A model generated the notes under the pieces. The model made no database searches. It was not told the origin of the DNA and saw nothing but the letters and a program-made list of their open reading frames with translations. A stretch of DNA of 8,624 bases, from contig JADDPR010000525.1 of assembly GCA_016781775.1 (NCBI GenBank), forward strand, positions 1 to 8,624, written 5' to 3'. Numbering within the stretch: the stretch's first letter is position 1; each line of letters starts with the position of its first letter. A program made the translations under genes and the position numbers. Shown here piece by piece: positions 5,981 through 8,624 of this stretch. Source of the DNA: Rubrobacter sp. (lineage in GTDB: Bacteria; Actinomycetota; Rubrobacteria; Rubrobacterales; Rubrobacteraceae).

Positions 5981-7056
5981 AGCGCGTAGAGATCGTTCAG
6001 TTGGGCCTGGGGTACGTCGGCCGGGCTGTCGCCCAGATCGTGATAGAGGAGCGAAAGCGCTGGATGGAGAGCCTCGGGTTGGACCTCCGCTACCGGGCCG
6101 TCGCCGACACCTCCGGCGCGCTGGTCGGCGAGGAGCTGTTGCCGCAGGCGATCCGGCTGAAAGAGGATGGCGGGAAGCTCTCGGAGCTCGGGGTGGAGCC
6201 GGTCGAGGACGTGCTGGAGGCCGAGCCGGAGGAGGGCGTCACCCGGATCGTCGTGGACCTCGCGGTACACGGCGGCACCTTCGACCTCGACCTCCTGGGC
6301 GTGCGCAACGGCTCTTGCCTTGTGCTCTCGAACAAGGGCCCGCTCTCCGGGGACTCGGGGCAGTACGAGAGCCTGATCGAGGCGGCCGGCGACAGGCTCT
6401 GGTACGAGGCGACCGTCGGCGCCGGGATGCCGATCATCTCGACCCTCAAGGGGCTCGTGGACACGGGCGACGAGGTTGTGGAGATACAGGCAAGCCCGAG
6501 CGGCACTCTGGGCTTCATCATGAGCGCGGTGGAGGAGGGCAAGTCGTTCTCCGAGGCCGTCAAGGAGGCGGTCGCGTTACACTATGCCGAGCCCGATCCC
6601 CGCGACGACCTCTCGGGGCTCGACGTGGCGAGAAAGGCGATCATCCTCGCCCGCACGATGGGGCGGGAGATCGAGCCTTCGGAGATCCCCTACGAGTCGC
6701 TCGTCCCCGACGGCCTGGAGGAGGTCCCGCTCCCGGAGTTTATGGAGCGCCTGCCGGAGGCGGACGAGGAGTTCGCCGCACGGATGCGCTCGGTGGGGGA
6801 GAACCACATGCTCCGCTATCTCGCCCGCATCCCGGCCGAGGGGCCGATAGAGGTCGGGCTGACGGAGGCGGCGATCGAGACGCCGTTCGGACCCATAAAC
6901 GGCCCCGAGAACGTCTTCGACTTCCGCACCCGCCGCTACTCGGACGTGACCCTCACGGTTACAGGCCCGGGGGCGGGGCCGGAGCGGACGGCGAGCGGGG
7001 TAGTCGGGGATATGCTGGATATCGTACGCAAGATCGTAAGAAACGAGGAGGATTAG
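5977..7056 (+). CDS. hom: Homoserine dehydrogenase, ACT-less ThrA-like type
   Basis: This 359-residue NAD(P)-dependent enzyme reduces aspartate semialdehyde to homoserine. It starts with a dinucleotide-binding motif, GLGYVG (10-15). NKGPL (119-123) and YEATVGAGMPIISTLKGL (143-160) form the central active-site region. EPDPRDDLSGLDVARK (205-220) is the strongest signature, with D216 and K220 spaced as in the catalytic pair known from yeast homoserine dehydrogenase. The protein ends near where the catalytic domain ends, so the C-terminal ACT domain of common bacterial Hom (about 430 residues) is absent. The EPDPRDDLSG block is closest to the dehydrogenase half of ThrA/MetL. GTG at 5977 overlaps the aspartate kinase stop by 4 nt, and AGGAGGT lies 3 nt upstream. 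The frame is open further 5' to about 5701, but that is a shadow of the kinase gene. Confidence 0.95.
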   Translation: MKRVEIVQLGLGYVGRAVAQIVIEERKRWMESLGLDLRYRAVADTSGALVGEELLPQAIRLKEDGGKLSELGVEPVEDVLEAEPEEGVTRIVVDLAVHGGTFDLDLLGVRNGSCLVLSNKGPLSGDSGQYESLIEAAGDRLWYEATVGAGMPIISTLKGLVDTGDEVVEIQASPSGTLGFIMSAVEEGKSFSEAVKEAVALHYAEPDPRDDLSGLDVARKAIILARTMGREIEPSEIPYESLVPDGLEEVPLPEFMERLPEADEEFAARMRSVGENHMLRYLARIPAEGPIEVGLTEAAIETPFGPINGPENVFDFRTRRYSDVTLTVTGPGAGPERTASGVVGDMLDIVRKIVRNEED

Positions 7057-7057
7057 C

Positions 7058-8023
7058 ATGAGCGAGGGGTACACGGTCGCCGTGGTCGGCGCCGGTCTTG
7101 TAGGCGAGAGGCTGGTCGCGGAGCTCAGGAGGCGGAACTTCCCCCTCAAGGAGCTACGCGTCCTGGCCCGGAGCGCCCGCACGGCGGTCCTGGACGGGGA
7201 GACCTTTGAGGTCGGGGTGGCGGAACCGGAAGCCTTCGAAGGGGTGGACATCGCGCTCTTCGCCGGGACCGAGGGCGAGAAGGGGGCCGCGGTCCAGCTC
7301 GCGCGCGAGGCGACGGCGCGAGGGGCCATCGTCATAGATAACGGGAGCGACTTCAGGCTCGAACCAGACGTGCCGCTCGTGGTGCCGGAGGTCAACGCCG
7401 ACGCGGCGCGCGAGCACGACGGGATCGTCGCCAACGGCAACTGCTCGACCATCCAGATGGTCGTCACGCTCGCCCCCATAGCGCGCCAGTTCGGCCTGAA
7501 GAAGGTCGTCGTCTCGACATATCAGGCGGTCTCGGGCGCGGGCAGGAGCGGGGTAGAGGCGCTGGAGAACGGCCAGGGCGACGCTTTCCCGAAGCCGATC
7601 GCCGGGAACGCGATCCCTCTTATCGGGGGCATCGGCGAGGACGGCTACACCTCCGAGGAGCGGAAGATGAAGCTCGAGTCGCGCAAGATCCTCGGCCTCC
7701 CCGACCTCGAGGTACACGCGACCGCCGTCCGGATCCCCGTCCACACGGGCCACTCCGAGAGCATCTACATCGAGACGGAGAAGGAGGCGACCCTGGAGGG
7801 TGTCCTGAAGGCCCTGCGTTCGGCGCCGGGCGTTACGTTCTCCGGCGACGCGAACGACTTCCCGACCCCGCTCGAGACCGCGGGCGAGCCGGGCGTCTTC
7901 GTGGGCCGGGTGCGCGTCTCGGGGAACGCGATCGAGTACTGGTGCGTCTCGGACAACCTGCTCAAGGGCGCGGCCACGAACGCCGTCCAGATCGCGGAGA
8001 CCCTCGTCGGCGCGAAGGTGTAA
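7058..8023 (+). CDS. asd: Aspartate-semialdehyde dehydrogenase
   Basis: This 321-residue enzyme makes aspartate semialdehyde from aspartyl phosphate by NADPH-dependent reductive dephosphorylation, linking the kinase to homoserine dehydrogenase. The N-terminal nucleotide-binding loop is VVGAGLVGERL (9-19). R100 in SDFRL binds phosphate in the family. The catalytic cysteine is C129 in ANGNCSTIQ. Q156 (STYQAVSG), R225 (VRIPV) and H232 (GHSES) complete the conserved active site, and the GYTSEERKMKLESRKILG stretch (196-213) is typical. The length is a little below the usual 330-370 with no motif missing. GAGGAGG (7045-7051) lies 6 nt before the ATG, and the hom stop is 1 nt away, so translation is probably coupled. 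Confidence 0.96.
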   Translation: MSEGYTVAVVGAGLVGERLVAELRRRNFPLKELRVLARSARTAVLDGETFEVGVAEPEAFEGVDIALFAGTEGEKGAAVQLAREATARGAIVIDNGSDFRLEPDVPLVVPEVNADAAREHDGIVANGNCSTIQMVVTLAPIARQFGLKKVVVSTYQAVSGAGRSGVEALENGQGDAFPKPIAGNAIPLIGGIGEDGYTSEERKMKLESRKILGLPDLEVHATAVRIPVHTGHSESIYIETEKEATLEGVLKALRSAPGVTFSGDANDFPTPLETAGEPGVFVGRVRVSGNAIEYWCVSDNLLKGAATNAVQIAETLVGAKV

Positions 8024-8530
8024 ATGCCGGAACGTACCACGCCCGAGCCGCCCGTCGAGATCCGGGCGGCCACGGAGGATGACGTCCCGCTCATCATCTC
8101 CTTTATAAGGGAGCTTGCGGAGTACGAGCGCCTCTCCCACGAGGTCGTCGCGACGGAGGACGTGCTCCGCGAGTCCCTCTTCGGGGAGCGGACGGGGGCT
8201 GAGGTCTTGGTCTGCTACCTCGAGGGTACCCCGGCGGGCTTCGCCCTCTTCTTCTACAACTTCTCTACGTTCCTAGGTAGGCCTGGCCTCTACCTGGAGG
8301 ACCTCTTCGTAAAGCCCGAGATGCGAGGGCGTGGCCTGGGCCGCGCCCTCCTCGTCCACCTCGCACAGCTCGCCAGGGACCGCGGCTGCGGCCGGATGGA
8401 ATGGTCGGTCCTCGACTGGAACGAGCCTGCGATCAAGCTCTACAAGGGCATCGGCGCCGTACCGATGGACGAGTGGACGGTTTATCGCGTCACCGGGGAG
8501 GCGCTGGAGGATCTGGCCGCCGGAGGATAA
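8024..8530 (+). CDS. GNAT N-acetyltransferase, diamine/thialysine (SSAT-like) type
   Basis: This 168-residue acetyl-CoA-dependent enzyme has the GNAT fold. The acetyl-CoA pyrophosphate loop is RGRGLG (101-106), after the strand LYLEDLFVKPEMR (89-101). FFYNFSTFLGRPGLYLEDLF (76-95), WSVLDWNEPAIKLYKGIGA (127-145) with Y140 as the likely general acid, and the C-terminal WTVYR (151-155) are the signature of the spermidine/spermine and thialysine acetyltransferases. The true acceptor cannot be read from sequence: polyamines, thialysine (a toxic lysine analogue) or a related amine are all possible. The ATG directly follows the asd stop with no gap, and GAAGG (8014-8018) lies 5 nt upstream, so it is very probably translated with the operon. 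Confidence 0.88.
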   Translation: MPERTTPEPPVEIRAATEDDVPLIISFIRELAEYERLSHEVVATEDVLRESLFGERTGAEVLVCYLEGTPAGFALFFYNFSTFLGRPGLYLEDLFVKPEMRGRGLGRALLVHLAQLARDRGCGRMEWSVLDWNEPAIKLYKGIGAVPMDEWTVYRVTGEALEDLAAGG

Positions 8531-8546
8531 GCCCGTCGCCACGTCC

Positions 8547-8567
8547 TCCGGTCCCCCGCTCACCGGA
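8547..8567 (+). terminator. Small hairpin downstream of the operon, possible terminator
   Basis: TCCGGT (8547-8552) and ACCGGA (8562-8567) form a perfect six-pair stem with a 9-nt C-rich loop, 16 nt after the last stop codon. No T-run follows on the + strand, so it is not a canonical intrinsic terminator. It could stabilise the 3' end or be incidental. The rest of 8531-8624 shows no gene, RNA or strong promoter. Confidence 0.25.
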
Positions 8568-8624
8568 AGCCACTAAAAGCCACCTCCGCCCGTACTACTG
8601 CCTCCGTAGCACCGAACCCTCGCC

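Noticed and set aside
8595..8609. CTAC/GTAG inverted repeat near the window end
   Set aside because: A four-pair stem is too short to support a terminator or operator call.

Overview
The window is high-GC bacterial DNA with strongly GC-biased third codon positions, tight gene packing, GTG starts and strong AGGAGG-type ribosome binding sites. Together with a SAM-I riboswitch ahead of metX and an archaeal/eukaryote-like (type 3) prolyl-tRNA synthetase, this suggests a deep-branching actinobacterium such as a Rubrobacter relative. The taxonomic guess rests on sequence style only. All supported genes are on the + strand.

Left part (1-1988): a small predicted three-helix membrane protein of unknown function (88-420), a 128-nt spacer with a candidate promoter, and proS (549-1988). 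This proS type lacks the inserted editing domain and, unusually, has lost the cysteines of the C-terminal zinc site.

Middle (1989-2309): the spacer between proS and metX. It holds a sigma-A-like promoter (1996-2025), a SAM-I riboswitch aptamer (about 2042-2183) and a 126-nt expression platform. I see no poly-U terminator there. Instead, GCCTCCT (2199-2205) is perfectly complementary to the metX Shine-Dalgarno AGGAGGC (2287-2293), and the 3' strand of P1 can pair with CTCTAC (2204-2209). This reads as a translational SAM-OFF switch.

Right part (2310-8530): six genes in one direction with gaps of 12, -4, -4, 1 and 0 nt: metX (homoserine O-acetyltransferase), metY (O-acetylhomoserine sulfhydrylase), aspartate kinase, homoserine dehydrogenase, asd (aspartate-semialdehyde dehydrogenase) and a GNAT acetyltransferase of the diamine/thialysine type. 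Aspartate kinase, Asd and homoserine dehydrogenase turn aspartate into homoserine, MetX activates it, and MetY adds sulfide to give homocysteine. The whole aspartate-to-homocysteine route therefore lies behind one SAM sensor. The kinase has a shortened ACT region and the dehydrogenase has no ACT domain, so feedback may have moved from protein allostery to the RNA switch. That combination is the most interesting point in the window. The last 94 nt (8531-8624) contain only a small hairpin.
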